64,000 nucleotides of DNA from a bacterium (GCA_014896235.1 JADBKU010000020.1:62001-126000); one strand, 5' to 3'; positions 18,438-27,054 are shown, counted from the first letter of the stretch. The notes: generated by a model from the sequence alone, not told the origin. Translations and numbers: made by a program.

Positions 18438-19232
18438 TTAGCCTGACGGACTGGCAACCGCTGCTCGGCTCTTGCGTCGCTCCGCGGTTCTGCGAAAGCG
18501 GAAGGACTCGGCGCCGGTCTCGATGATGTGCGCTCGATCGGTAATGCGATCGAGCAGCGCTTTGCACAGCCGGGCATTGGGGATCACCTTGGTCCATTCC
18601 GAAAAAGGTAAATTAGTAGTGACGATGATCGCCGCCTTCTCCGCCCGCTCCGCGATCACCTGGAACAGGAACTCCGCGCCGACCTCGGCCAGCGGAACGT
18701 AACCCACTTCATCGAGCGCGATAAGGTCGTAGCGGGCCCAGCGCGAGAGCGCGCGGCCGAGCTGCAGCTGATGCTTGGCCTCGACCAGTTCGTTGATCAG
18801 CGCGGCGGCGGTCGCGAATCGAACCCGCCGCTTCTGCCGGCATGCGGCCACCGCCAGTCCCGTGAGCAGATGGGTTTTGCCGGTTCCGCTGTCCCCTATA
18901 AAGATGACCGGCTCGGCCTTGGCGATATAGTCGCCCCTGGCGAGTTCGTGGATCTGTTGCGCGGAGACCTTGGGAGACTTGGCGAACTCGAACTCTTCCA
19001 GGGTCTTCATCCGCGGCAGATGCGCCTCGCGGATGCGCCGCTCGACCAGCCGCAGTTCGCGATCCTCGAGTTCCGCCTGCAGCAGCGCTTCGAGATAACC
19101 GAGATGGGTGCGCCGCTCGCGCAGTGCCTGCTCGGCGAGTTGGGTGCATTGTGCGGCCACGCTCGGCAGGCGCAGGACCCTGCACTGCTGGCGGATGGTG
19201 GCGGCCTCCAGCGCGGTGCTCTCCGCATTCAT
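18438..19232 (-). CDS. istB: IstB-like transposition ATPase of IS21 family
   Basis: 264-residue AAA+ ATPase that activates the IstA transposase and selects targets. Walker A is [17 protein letters not shown] and Walker B is [13 protein letters not shown]; sensor-like TTNLPFSEW follows, and the C terminus ends in the family pattern [22 protein letters not shown]. The ATG at 19232 overlaps the istA stop as ATGA, the normal IS21 coupling. It is full length, so it could act in trans for a related element even though its own istA is broken. Confidence 0.93.
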   Translation of the reverse strand: MNAESTALEAATIRQQCRVLRLPSVAAQCTQLAEQALRERRTHLGYLEALLQAELEDRELRLVERRIREAHLPRMKTLEEFEFAKSPKVSAQQIHELARGDYIAKAEPVIFIGDSGTGKTHLLTGLAVAACRQKRRVRFATAAALINELVEAKHQLQLGRALSRWARYDLIALDEVGYVPLAEVGAEFLFQVIAERAEKAAIIVTTNLPFSEWTKVIPNARLCKALLDRITDRAHIIETGAESFRFRRTAERRKSRAAVASPSG

Positions 19233-20223
19233 GATGCCGCCTCCTGGCCGAGCAGTCCGTCGTAATCGATCAGCGACGGCGTCGGACGTTCGTAGCGCGA
19301 GAGCGCGCCCAACTCCACGATAGTGCTTCGCGCGCGGACCAGGTCGGCCGCCTCGGCCAGATGCCGAATCGCCGCCGCGTCCGAGCATCCGAGCGAGAGC
19401 GCTTCTTCCACCGCGGCGCGCACCCGCTGATGCCCGTGTTGTTTTACCAGGCTCAGCACCCGGATCATCTGGCGCGTGCCGCTCTGCTTGCCATGCCGGC
19501 CGATTAGGTCGGCCAGCAGCCGATCGTAACTCTCCGGCCACAGCCCGCGTTGCCGCCACGCGAGTAGCGGCTTCGATCCCGCCAGCGCTCCCGGCTTGCG
19601 CTCCAGGACATCAAGATAATGTTCGAGGTCCAGGACCTGCTGGTTGCGTTCGTAGCTGCGCTCATGCCGTGCAATTAAGCGGCCCTCGTCGCGCACTTCC
19701 ACCTGACTTGGATAGAGCCGGACCTCGACCGTCTTGCCCGCCGGCGCTGGCACCGAATACAGGTTGGTTCGCACTCGCACACATCCGAGCCCGTCCACGC
19801 GCGGGAACGAGATCTCCGCCAGCTCGAACCCGCTCTCCGCCAGCGGCAGCAGATGCGCGCGTTCCTCGATCATCAGCGCTCCCACCGGCCGGTTCTGACC
19901 GGCGATCTGGCGCCGTTCATCTTCGCGGCAGGCGGCAAGGAGTTGCGCGTTGAGAGCTTCGAGGTCGCGCACTTTGGGTATCGGCACCCAGTGGTTGCGC
20001 CGGAAGTAGCCGGCCTCGCTTTCGATGCCGCCTTTTTCGTGCGCTTCATACGGCGAGCAAAACTCGCTGGCGAAGCGCCAGTGCGAGCGGAACGCGATGA
20101 AGCGCGCGGTCTCCTCGCGCTGATAACCGCGTAGGATTTTCTTCACCGCCGCTTTCAAGTTGTCATAGCGCAGGAGGTGGAATACGCCCTGAAAATACTG
20201 GAAGGCGTGCTCATGGGTGTCAG
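19229..20223 (-). pseudogene. istA: IstA-like transposase, 5' truncated
   Basis: About 330 codons of the C-terminal two thirds of IstA. Visible parts are the end of the DDE core ([20 protein letters not shown], then [20 protein letters not shown] with the final catalytic Glu region) and the beta-barrel and C-terminal regions that contact IstB. The HTH and first catalytic Asp are missing. At ~20223 homology stops abruptly and the sequence becomes an inverted copy of the region near 28110. An intact gene would begin near 20750, close to the right IS end, so the foreign segment replaces the missing third almost length for length. Confidence 0.8.
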
Positions 20224-20227
20224 CACG

Positions 20228-20629
20228 AGATGGTTTTGGTACGCATAGGCGGCTCATCGCCGCTGCCTTCGCAAGCTTCATGGCCTCTCTTAACGTCCCA
20301 ACATTTATTCACATCCTGCGCCACGAGGCGTCCGTCACAGCCGTTGTCACTAAGACTGAGTGCTGGAATCATGCCAGTGTTCTTTATTCCTTCGTTCGAC
20401 GGAAAGACATATACGGGCGGCGACTCTTCACCACCCCCAAACCTGCGAGTTATAAGCCCCGGCAGCTCGATTAAGGTCTATTTCTCAAGCAAGCCTTCGC
20501 CGCAAGAGAATCGCGCATTCGAGCCATGGGCGGGCCTTTGGAACGAGGATCATCCCGATGGGGCTAGTTTTGCCTGGTTTTCACCGCTTCATCCTGTTGA
20601 GCTTAAGACGATGGTGGCGCAAAGCCTGA
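20228..20629 (+). pseudogene. decayed copy of the DUF3592-like membrane protein
   Basis: Reads in several frames as the same protein encoded intact at 27715-28140: [24 protein letters not shown] matches in the first frame, then frame changes occur around the segment for the Y-T-G-G-D region. No continuous frame remains. It marks how far the duplication reaches into the recombinase element. Confidence 0.7.
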
Positions 20630-20677
20630 TTCAGCCCTCTGCAGTAACGACGTTTCGACGAGTACACTTACGCCAGT

Positions 20678-21289
20678 ACCTATCTCGTGCAACGTGGTTG
20701 CCGCGTCCTCGGCGGCCGATTCCGAACAGTTCCCTCGGCGGCAGCGTGATGCGGTCGGTGATCGGCAGTAGTAGGCCCTGGAGCCGGCGCACGATCTCGG
20801 GGGGGGTGGGCCAATTTACAGCATCGAAGTGGGCCAATTCAGCGTATCGAAATCACTTGCGCTGCTGGGCGCGATTTCCGCGAGCACGACCAAAGTGACG
20901 CTTGGTTGCGGCAAGTCGCATTGTTCGAGGTTCCAAACCCAGTAGAAAGCGGGCACAAAGCGGCGGCAGCTCTTTTCATCCTTGGAAGTAGCGTCGGGTT
21001 CTTCGGTGTCGCTCTGCTTCGCGTCGTCAATCTTCCAGAAAGGTAACGATCGTGGCTCTCCTCGCGCCCTTGCGGATCGATCCGCCAAGCGCGTTGGCCT
21101 GGCGCATCGTGAGCCAGAACGGGAGACGTATTTCGACGCGGACAGCAGAAAATAGTTGATCCCTCGATACGGCTTCCAGTGAATCAGATTGCCGGGCAAT
21201 CCCGTTGATCCACGGCGGCGCCACGGCACGACGCCGCTTTCGAGCGGAGTTACGATGATCTTCTCGGTGACAATCGCGTAAACGTCCAT
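20678..21289 (-). pseudogene. ardC: ardC N-terminal half, frameshifted second copy
   Basis: MDVYAIVTEKII and PYRGINYFLLSASKYVS match the intact N-terminal half at 27073. Several 1-base indels and a ~90-base replacement by IS21-like end repeats (20806-20850) destroy the frame. It is truncated at exactly the same position as the other copy (codon after HEIG), where recombinase-element sequence begins. The duplication therefore happened after that element had inserted into ardC. Confidence 0.78.
20806..20837. repeat. IS21-like right terminal repeats
   Basis: Two GTGGGCCAA copies, 23 bases apart, inverted relative to the left-end pair at 18304-18335. Confidence 0.7.
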
Positions 21290-21295
21290 GGTTCG

Positions 21296-21523
21296 ATGCC
21301 TCCTCGCTCAGTAGCCGTCTTCGTCGATTCGGTGGGCGGTGAAGTCGCGTTCGGCAGCGCTCTCGCCGTGGCCGCAGCGATCGCCGTAAGAGAGACCTTA
21401 TCGCCAGCAGTAGTAGAAGGCTCGCTCGCCGGGGTTGATTTCCGGCCTGGCAGTTCGGCTCCGCGCATCGGGCCGGATACCTGGCGGTAGATCCGCCCAG
21501 GGTCGCATTTGAAACGTCGTCAT
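21296..21523 (-). pseudogene. decayed copy of the small cysteine-containing protein
   Basis: Reverse-complement of 26845-27054 with indels. Recognisable fragments are the segments for RPDARSRTARPEINPGERAFYY and, in another frame, the HRIDEDGY end. No intact frame. Homology stops near 21523, at the start codon region, so its upstream region was not duplicated. Confidence 0.65.
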
Positions 21524-21639
21524 AATGATTGAGCTTGCTGTTTCTCGGCCAGCAAAGTGGCAGGTACCGAGTTTTCCGACGGCATTCGGCGCGGTGATTT
21601 CCTTCATGCTCGTCGCTACCTCGTGAATCTTCAGCTCTA

Positions 21640-21825
21640 GGAAACGTTGCGACCTTCAACGCGTAGTGGTCGATCTTCCGGATTTCGTCCCGTTGCGGTT
21701 GCGCCGAGTTCTTGATCGTCATCGACCGAGGCTGATCCGCCCGTTTGCAACGAAAAACGACATCCGGCCAATAGCTGTCACGGGCGATCTTCGGCGGGCG
21801 TTGTTCGTTCTGCGCGAACCGACTT
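21640..21825 (-). pseudogene. C-terminal remnant of a second DUF3883-type helicase gene
   Basis: About 55 codons directly after hicB align to the last 60 codons of the DUF3883 gene at 22226: MTIKNSAQPQRDEIRKIDHYAL here versus MTIKDPAQLKWDEIRKIDHYAL there, preceded by DSYWPDVVFRCK versus DCYWLYVVTRCK. It is in the same orientation, but divergence is substantial, so it is not a recent duplication. hicAB lies exactly between the two copies. Either a tandem helicase gene was deleted, or hicAB inserted into a gene end. Confidence 0.7.
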
Positions 21826-22032
21826 TCACGCTTCGACGTATTCGCAGAGCGCCGAGGGCGGCGGGACCGGCGCTCCGTCCTCGCGCAAACCATCCAAATG
21901 GAAGCGGATGGCTTCCTTGATCTCCCGTTCGACTTCCTCGACCGTCGCGCCCGTGGCGACGCATCCGGGGAGATCAGGCACATAAGCCGAGTAATTGCCG
22001 TCAGCCCTTTCGATCACAACCGCGTAGCGCAT
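21826..22032 (-). CDS. hicB: HicB-type antitoxin
   Basis: 68-residue antitoxin with the partial RNase H-like HicB fold: MRYAVVIERADGNYSAYVPDLPGCVATG followed by a helix with EVEREIKEAIRFHLDGL. It neutralises HicA. No C-terminal DNA-binding domain is present, so autoregulation would need a partner. It is 2 bases downstream of hicA in the same operon. Confidence 0.92.
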   Translation of the reverse strand: MRYAVVIERADGNYSAYVPDLPGCVATGATVEEVEREIKEAIRFHLDGLREDGAPVPPPSALCEYVEA

Positions 22033-22034
22033 AT

Positions 22035-22229
22035 CTATTGTCCTCGCTTGATCTGAGCCTGTTTGAAGATGCTATTCAATGTCCCTGGCGCAAGGTCATC
22101 CGATGGCTTTCCGGCCACGGTAACGCGTCCCGGTTTGGATGGGTGCTTGAATTGCCGATGGCTGCCGCGCGTGGCCACAAGATACCATCCGTCGTCTTCG
22201 AGCATCTGAATAACTTCGCGAACCTTCAC
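22035..22229 (-). CDS. hicA: HicA-type mRNA interferase toxin
   Basis: 64 residues. The dsRBD-like HicA fold shows as MKVREVIQMLEDDGWYLV, with the catalytic histidine in ATRGSHRQFKHP and the typical GTLNSIFKQAQI end. The start is a GTG whose first bases overlap the stop of the upstream DUF3883 gene (GTGA), so toxin translation is coupled to the helicase transcript. A toxin-antitoxin pair tied to a defence-type helicase could act as an addiction or abortive module. Confidence 0.9.
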   Translation of the reverse strand: MKVREVIQMLEDDGWYLVATRGSHRQFKHPSKPGRVTVAGKPSDDLAPGTLNSIFKQAQIKRGQ

Positions 22230-23557
22230 GCTCTGGCCTCAAGGCTGGCCGCGCGAAGCGCATAATGGTCAATTTTCCGGATCTCGTCCCATTTCAGTTG
22301 CGCAGGGTCTTTGATCGTCATCAGCTTCGGGCCGCTTCGGTGTTTGCATCGGGTGACGACGTAAAGCCAGTAGCAGTCGCGCCGGTCCTCGGCGGTGCGT
22401 TTTTCGTTCGGCGTCAGCGCGACAACGCCGTCATCGCCCGCGAGCCCCTTGACCTCGATCAGCCGGAGTTCGCCCGAGTTGGCGTCGAAAGTAGTGATGT
22501 CGTACCCAAGGTTCTTTTCATGCACGTCCGCCACCACGCGGCCCTGGAATCGCTCGTACTCCATCGCGGCGCGCATCGCGATCGCCTCGGTCTCGGGATC
22601 GGGCCGGAGGTTGCGAACTTCGGGCCTCTCCCGCTCGGGATGCGGAAGGACCAGAACTGAAGTCATACGCTCGATTCCCTGGAGCGTCAGCGACCGCTGT
22701 CGTTCCAGTTCTTCCCGGCGCCGGTTGCGCCGCTCCATCAGTTCCCCCTGCCTCATCTCGGCCTGGCGCAGGTTGCCCGCTGCTCCTTCGACGCCGCGCT
22801 CGACATCCTCATGGAGTCGCGCGATTCGCTGGTCTTCGCGGAAGATCAACTCGGTCAGGGACGTCTCCACGTGTTCACGGATTCGCTCGACTTCGGCGAG
22901 GCGATCCGCGCGGACCTCTTCAAGAAATGGGACGAGCGCGTTGTCATTAAGCCATGCGCGCGGTTCCGGAAGCGTCGCGACCCTGGGAAGCTCGCCGGGA
23001 GCCGGGGCGGGGCTGAGATTTCCAAGCACTCCGGGATCGCGGAGGGTAGCCGAGCCGGCTGAAGAAACCTCCACGGCGAACATCCGCTCATGGATCACGT
23101 CGCCCAGCCCATCGACGACCTTTGCCCGGTAAAAATCAATTCGGACCGGTTCGGTAATGTCCAGCGAGTAGAAGCAGGCGCCTTGCACCATCGACTCGCG
23201 TGATTTGTCGACGGTATATCGGCGAATCGCCTCGAACAGGGGATGGCCGGGGGTTACCCATTCGAGATTGTTCTTCTCGGCGACCTTCCTGTCGGTCGAA
23301 AAGCGCGGATAGCGGTTGGAGAGGAGATCGAGCCGCCAGTCGGAGCTGCTCTCGTAACGCTTCAGGGCGGGCGGCGTCGCGGCCGGATCGAAAGTATGCG
23401 GCAGGCCGGCGAGCGGCTTGAGCGTGAACGGCACGTGCGGCGCAGCCTGGGCAATGAAGCGGGCGATTGTCTCGGGCAACGACCCGGCGTTCCTGAGCGC
23501 GTGCGCGTCTTTCGACCAGCATCGCGAGGTTGAGCTGCTTGCTCGCGAGGCCTTCAA
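22226..23557 (-). pseudogene. DUF3883-containing C-terminal half of the helicase gene (frameshifted)
   Basis: The coding continuation of the helicase upstream, displaced by one base near 23517. The first ~15 codons of the open frame are out of the ancestral frame; homology resumes at KDAHALRNAGSLPETIARF. It contains a helical region rich in Glu/Arg (~200-290) and then a DUF3883 domain, NLGYDITTFDANSGELRLIEVKG, whose D...ExK pattern suggests a PD-(D/E)XK nuclease-like fold. A restored gene would encode about 1,120 residues. If the frameshift is real, the pair may be inactive or made by recoding; if it is a sequencing error, this is one intact helicase-nuclease. Confidence 0.75.
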
Positions 23558-25628
23558 GCGCGTTGTGGCAGATCGCCCGGAATCGCTCTTCGCTGACCGG
23601 GCTCAACAACCGTTCTTCCAGGTCTTCGTCACCGAGGTTTCCCGCATAGTAGTCCCGCAGCACCCTCTCGATATGGGCAGCCGGCAGGACTTCACCGACC
23701 ACGTTGAAGACCGCATCGTCGTCGAGCGCATTGCGGATCTCCTGCAAGCGCTCGTGCAGCTTGTCGAGAATCCGGCCCTCGACGGTGTTCGTCGCGACGA
23801 AGTTGAAGATCAGACAGTCGTGGAGCTGGCCGTAGCGATGGATGCGGCCCATCCGCTGTTCGAGCCGGTTGGGGTTCCATGGAATGTCGTAATTGAACAT
23901 GACGTGGCAGCACTGGAGGTTGATGCCTTCGCCGGCCGCTTCCGTCGCCACCAGAATTTGGATCGCGCCTTCGCGGAACTGCTGCTCTACGTAAAGCCGG
24001 GAGCCCTTTTCGTCGCGCGAGCCGATCGGCATCCCACCGTGGATGAACCCGACGCGGAAGCCCCAGTTGCGGAGCTTATCGACCAAATAATCCAGCGTGT
24101 CCTTGAATTCGGTAAAGATCAGAAGGCGCTCGCCGGGTTGGTCGAAGAAGCCCTGCTCGCGGAGCACCGCGCGAAGCTTCGCGAGTTTCGCTTCCGCCTC
24201 GGCCTCTTCCAGCTTCTTCGCCTGACCGGCAAGCGTTTCAAGCTTAGCGACCTCCTCGCGGACCTGAGCCGGATTCTGGGCGACAGTTATTGCCGCCAGA
24301 ACGCCTTCCAGCCGCTCACGTTCCGCTTCTTCCATTTCCTCGAGCTCTTCCTCGGTGGGAAGGTCACGGGGAGCCGTGAGCGCGATCTCCTGGGCGCGCT
24401 TTAGATTTTCCGTCAGCCGGCGCGCGCGGTTCTCCAGCGAATGGCGCATGGCGTAGGCGCTGGACGCGAGCCGCCGCTGATACAGCGCCATCAGGAATCC
24501 CACGGCGCGGGCGCGCGGGTCGTCGCCCTTTTCGGCCGCCTTGCGCGACTGGTCCTTTACGAACGCCGTCACGTCGCGGTACAGGCGCAACTCTTCGTAG
24601 TCGATTGTAAAATCCGCGGTCCGCGTGTCACGCTTAGTGAAGAGCTTGCGCGCCTTCCATGAGCCGTCTGGCTGGCGCTCCGGAAAATAGACCATCGCCT
24701 GTTTGGTCCGGCGCAGATAGAAAGGAGCGGAGCGCTGTTCGATCGCTTGCCGGATCGACTTCACGTCCGCGTAAGCGTCCTGATCGAGAAGCTGAAGGAA
24801 GCGGCTGAAGTGCTCGGGGTCGCCTTTGTGTGGCGTGGCGGTCAGCAGAAGGATGTGGTCCGAATGATCGCGAAGGAGCTCGCCAAGAGCATAGCGGGCG
24901 GTCTTTCGGGCCGGAGGCGACCATGACATCCGGTGAGCCTCATCGACAATCACCATGTCCCAGTGGACCTGTTGAAGGCCGGGCAGGATCGTATCGCGCT
25001 TCGCCAGGTCCAGCGACGTGATGACTTGCCGATTCTGCAGCCACTGGTTTATGCCGAATTGCTCGCGGATCGCATCGCCCTTCAGCACGATGAACTGCTC
25101 GTCGAATTTCTCCCGCAGCTCGCGTTGCCATTGGAAAGTGAGATTCGCAGGACAGACGACCAAAGTACGTTGAGCCAACCCACGCAGCTTCAGCTCCCGC
25201 AGAAGCAAGCCGGCCATGATCGTCTTGCCCGCCCCGGCATCGTCGGCAAGCAGAAAGCGGACGCGGGCGAGCTTCAGAAGGTAGTCGTAGACCGCTTCGA
25301 GCTGATGCGGCAGCGGATCGACGCGGGAAATCGAGAGGCCGAAGTAAGGATCGAACTCGTAGGCGATACCGAGCGAATAGGCTTGCAGCCCCAGACGCAG
25401 CGGTTCGCAATCCCCACCGTAGGGAGACGCGCTGCGCTCGACTTTGAGGCTCTCGATCTCAACTCGGCTTAGCGGAACGCTCCTGAAAATGTTGGTATGG
25501 ATTCCGACCAGCCCGAGCTCCCAGGTGTCGGAATTGACCGGAGCAATGGTAACGACGCGCATCGGCTCGCTGAAAAGCGAGCCGGAGAGGACCTCGCCAG
25601 CTGCTATCGGTTGATTATCGTTCGACAA
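23136..25628 (-). CDS. SNF2/RapA-type helicase, N-terminal part of a frameshifted helicase-DUF3883 gene
   Basis: Superfamily 2 ATPase of the SNF2 group. Visible motifs are LPHQLEAVYDYLL (Q-like), Walker A LLADDAGAGKTIMAGLLL (~128), DEAH box VIVDEAHRMSW (~230), motif III LLTATPHKG, and in the second RecA lobe FTEFKDTLDYLV, ATEAAGEGINLQ and QRMGRIHRYGQ (motif VI). This resembles helicases of DISARM-like (DrmD) and other anti-phage loci, but no DrmA/B/C partners or methyltransferase are present. The start is a TTG at 25628 preceded by a G-rich stretch. Correct coding ends near 23517; the last ~120 codons of this frame are out-of-frame arginine-rich sequence. Confidence 0.82.
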   Translation of the reverse strand: MSNDNQPIAAGEVLSGSLFSEPMRVVTIAPVNSDTWELGLVGIHTNIFRSVPLSRVEIESLKVERSASPYGGDCEPLRLGLQAYSLGIAYEFDPYFGLSISRVDPLPHQLEAVYDYLLKLARVRFLLADDAGAGKTIMAGLLLRELKLRGLAQRTLVVCPANLTFQWQRELREKFDEQFIVLKGDAIREQFGINQWLQNRQVITSLDLAKRDTILPGLQQVHWDMVIVDEAHRMSWSPPARKTARYALGELLRDHSDHILLLTATPHKGDPEHFSRFLQLLDQDAYADVKSIRQAIEQRSAPFYLRRTKQAMVYFPERQPDGSWKARKLFTKRDTRTADFTIDYEELRLYRDVTAFVKDQSRKAAEKGDDPRARAVGFLMALYQRRLASSAYAMRHSLENRARRLTENLKRAQEIALTAPRDLPTEEELEEMEEAERERLEGVLAAITVAQNPAQVREEVAKLETLAGQAKKLEEAEAEAKLAKLRAVLREQGFFDQPGERLLIFTEFKDTLDYLVDKLRNWGFRVGFIHGGMPIGSRDEKGSRLYVEQQFREGAIQILVATEAAGEGINLQCCHVMFNYDIPWNPNRLEQRMGRIHRYGQLHDCLIFNFVATNTVEGRILDKLHERLQEIRNALDDDAVFNVVGEVLPAAHIERVLRDYYAGNLGDEDLEERLLSPVSEERFRAICHNALEGLASKQLNLAMLVERRARAQERRVVARDNRPLHCPGCAARAVHAQAARRPAAYFRSGRDAARPEALREQLRLAARSPLQPLSALFDRQEGRREEQSRMGNPRPSPVRGDSPIYRRQITRVDGARRLLLLAGHYRTGPN

Positions 25629-25733
25629 GACCCCCCCGCCTCGCTGAGCAGTCTCAATTTAGCACAACTGCCCATTTGGATCCCTTCTCTGATGGAATCA
25701 AACTTACACTTCCAGTGACCAGCTCTCGTAATT

Positions 25734-25744
25734 GGGGGGGGGGG
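25734..25744. repeat. 11-base G homopolymer
   Basis: An uninterrupted run of 11 G between the higA stop and the helicase start. Long G runs are rare in this window and prone to sequencing or assembly error. Confidence 0.7.
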
Positions 25745-25749
25745 AGTTT

Positions 25750-26133
25750 CTACGCCGCGGGACGGCGACGCGGCGCGCGAATCGGGCGGATGAGCACCTC
25801 GGCCGGAATCCCGAAGCGCTGGTTGAGACGGCGGATCATCTCAAGCGAAAGTCGCCGCTTGCGGTGCATCACCTCATAAACGCGGCTGCGACCACCGATC
25901 ACGCCGACGAGCGCTCGATGGTCCAGTCCCTGCTGCTCAAGGCGGAACTTGATCGCCTCGATCGGGTCCGGCGCGTCCATCGGCAAATGCTTGTCCTCGT
26001 AGGCCTCCACCAGCGTCGTCAGCACCTCGAGACGGTCCGCTTCTGGCGTCCCTTCTTTGGCGCCCCATAGCCGTTCGATCTCACGCAGCGCGGCGTCGTG
26101 GTCGGCGTCATTGCGAATCGGCTTAATCTCCAT
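25750..26133 (-). CDS. higA: HigA-type antitoxin, HTH domain
   Basis: 127 residues from the ATG at 26133 (MEIKPIRND); a 7-residue longer frame is less likely. The N-terminal half (IRNDADHDAALREIERLW, then LEVLTTLVEAYEDKHLP) is the HigA dimerisation/toxin-binding region with the DPIEAIKFRLEQQGL transition. The XRE-like helix-turn-helix is VIGGRSRVYEVMHRKRRLSLEMIRRL. It represses its own operon and binds HigB. The gene overlaps the toxin gene by 11 bases, with toxin first, as usual for higBA. Confidence 0.9.
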   Translation of the reverse strand: MEIKPIRNDADHDAALREIERLWGAKEGTPEADRLEVLTTLVEAYEDKHLPMDAPDPIEAIKFRLEQQGLDHRALVGVIGGRSRVYEVMHRKRRLSLEMIRRLNQRFGIPAEVLIRPIRAPRRRPAA

Positions 26134-26455
26134 GCTGAACCGTCCTTGCGTCAATCCTGTCGTAATCCGCGTGGGTTTCGATCCACTTGATGAACACGAT
26201 CTGACGCACGTAATCGATTGCCGTGACTAACCGGTAATCGTTCCCCTTGATGTTGAAGACCACGCGGTCGGCGCTGACGATGCTCGCCGTCGCGTAGCTT
26301 CGCTTCACCTCGGCCGAGTTCCGCCATCTCGCTCGCTGGACTTCGTGGAACCAAGCGTCTAGGGCCGCCTTGACCGCCCTTTGCCCCTTCTGTCCCTTCA
26401 ACGATTCGACGAACCGCGTCAGCGTCCTCCGCGCAATCACCCGCACCGAATGCAT
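26123..26455 (-). CDS. higB: HigB-type mRNA interferase toxin
   Basis: 110 residues of the HigB_toxin family: MHSVRVIARRTLTRFVES, then ALDAWFHEVQRARW, ATASIVSADRVVFNIKGNDYRLV and FIKWIETHADYDRID. The last segment (T-H-A-x-Y-D) is the family end. It cleaves ribosome-bound mRNA when free of HigA. The region upstream (26456-26844) should carry the autoregulated promoter. Confidence 0.92.
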   Translation of the reverse strand: MHSVRVIARRTLTRFVESLKGQKGQRAVKAALDAWFHEVQRARWRNSAEVKRSYATASIVSADRVVFNIKGNDYRLVTAIDYVRQIVFIKWIETHADYDRIDARTVQHGD

Positions 26456-26844
26456 TCTAGCAAAGTTCCCAACTAGGGAACAGGGTCCGCCACGGTCGAA
26501 TCAGCCTAGAGTTCACCGCGGCGACTCCGCTGTGAGCTGCTCGCTCGGGCTCCGCAAGCTACGCCGCTCGCGCCCATCCCGTAACCCCGCCGGATCCCCC
26601 GCGTCTCCGCTCCGCCGCCGCTCTCATAGGTGGCGCGTGCTCCGCTAGCACGCCGCGCCAGCCCTGACGGGACGCTTCGCTCTGGCACGTCCTGCCGCCC
26701 GCTCCGCCCACGCATCCGAGGAATCTGCGCACGGGCCTCCAGTTCGAGGGTGAGAGGCCCGCGCGGAAAAAGTTGCGCGGGAACGAAAGCAGACAGCGCC
26801 CTGCCGCTTACGCGGAAGCGGGCGAAGGCAAAGGAGGACCAGCG
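26456..26844. other. non-coding region between higBA and the ardC locus
   Basis: About 390 bases, GC-rich, with no supported ORF. It contains short pyrimidine/purine asymmetric stretches (26560-26700) and, near 26756-26784, GAGGCCCGCGCGGAAAAAGTTGCGCGGG with a short GCGCG inverted repeat. A strong AAAGGAGGA ribosome-binding site sits just before the ATG at 26845. Divergent promoters for higBA and for the ardC operon are expected here. Confidence 0.45.
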
Positions 26845-27054
26845 ATGCGACGACGTTTCAAATGCGACCCCAAGTGGATCACCGCCAGGTATCCGGCCCG
26901 ATGCGCGGAGCCGAACTGCCAGACGGAAATCAACCCCGGCGAGCGAGCCTTCTACTACCCCGGCGATAAGGCCCTCTACGGCGATCGCTGCGGCCACGGC
27001 GAGAAGGCCGAACGCGACTTCACCGCCCACCGAATCGACGAAGACGGCTACTGA
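26845..27054 (+). CDS. small cysteine-containing protein upstream of ardC
   Basis: 69 residues, ATG preceded by AAAGGAGGA. Cysteines and histidines are spaced as C7, C20, C25, C49, H51, suggesting a small zinc ribbon: RCAEPNCQTEINPGERAFYY followed by LYGDRCGHGEKAERDF. I do not know a named family. It is 18 bases before ardC with its own GAGGAGG spacer, so it is probably co-transcribed. The same pair is present in the decayed inverted copy at 20678-21523, which confirms they travel together. Confidence 0.75.
   Translation: MRRRFKCDPKWITARYPARCAEPNCQTEINPGERAFYYPGDKALYGDRCGHGEKAERDFTAHRIDEDGY

Larger units (their letters stand above)
18293..20849 (-). mobile_element. IS21-like element with rearranged interior
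   Basis: Both ends carry matching inverted subterminal repeats. TTGGCCCAC occurs at 18304 and 18327 on the left, and its reverse complement at 20806 and 20829 on the right, each pair with the same 23-base period, as in IS21-family multiple terminal repeats. The outer limits are set by symmetry and are approximate. istB is intact, but the 5' third of istA is replaced by a segment copied from the ardC/recombinase-element region. The total length (~2.55 kb) is still normal for the family. The flanks belong to different genes (SIR2 remnant left, ardC remnant right), implying an IS-mediated deletion or recombination. It should be transpositionally dead on its own. Confidence 0.72.
20223..21523. 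repeat. left arm of a 1.3 kb inverted repeat (degenerate copy)
   Basis: Reverse-complement similarity to 26847-28117 covers, in mirror order, the DUF3592-like gene, the left end of the recombinase element, the ardC N-terminal half and the small zinc-type gene. This arm has many single-base insertions and deletions relative to the right arm, which break every frame. It also carries the IS21-like right-end repeats in place of ~90 bases of ardC. Confidence 0.85.

Noticed and set aside
23418-24404. 328-aa plus-strand ORF opposite the helicase
   Set aside because: Antisense shadow of a clear SNF2 helicase.
23136-25628. complete DISARM system
   Set aside because: Only a DrmD-like helicase; no DrmA, DrmB, DrmC or methyltransferase genes nearby.
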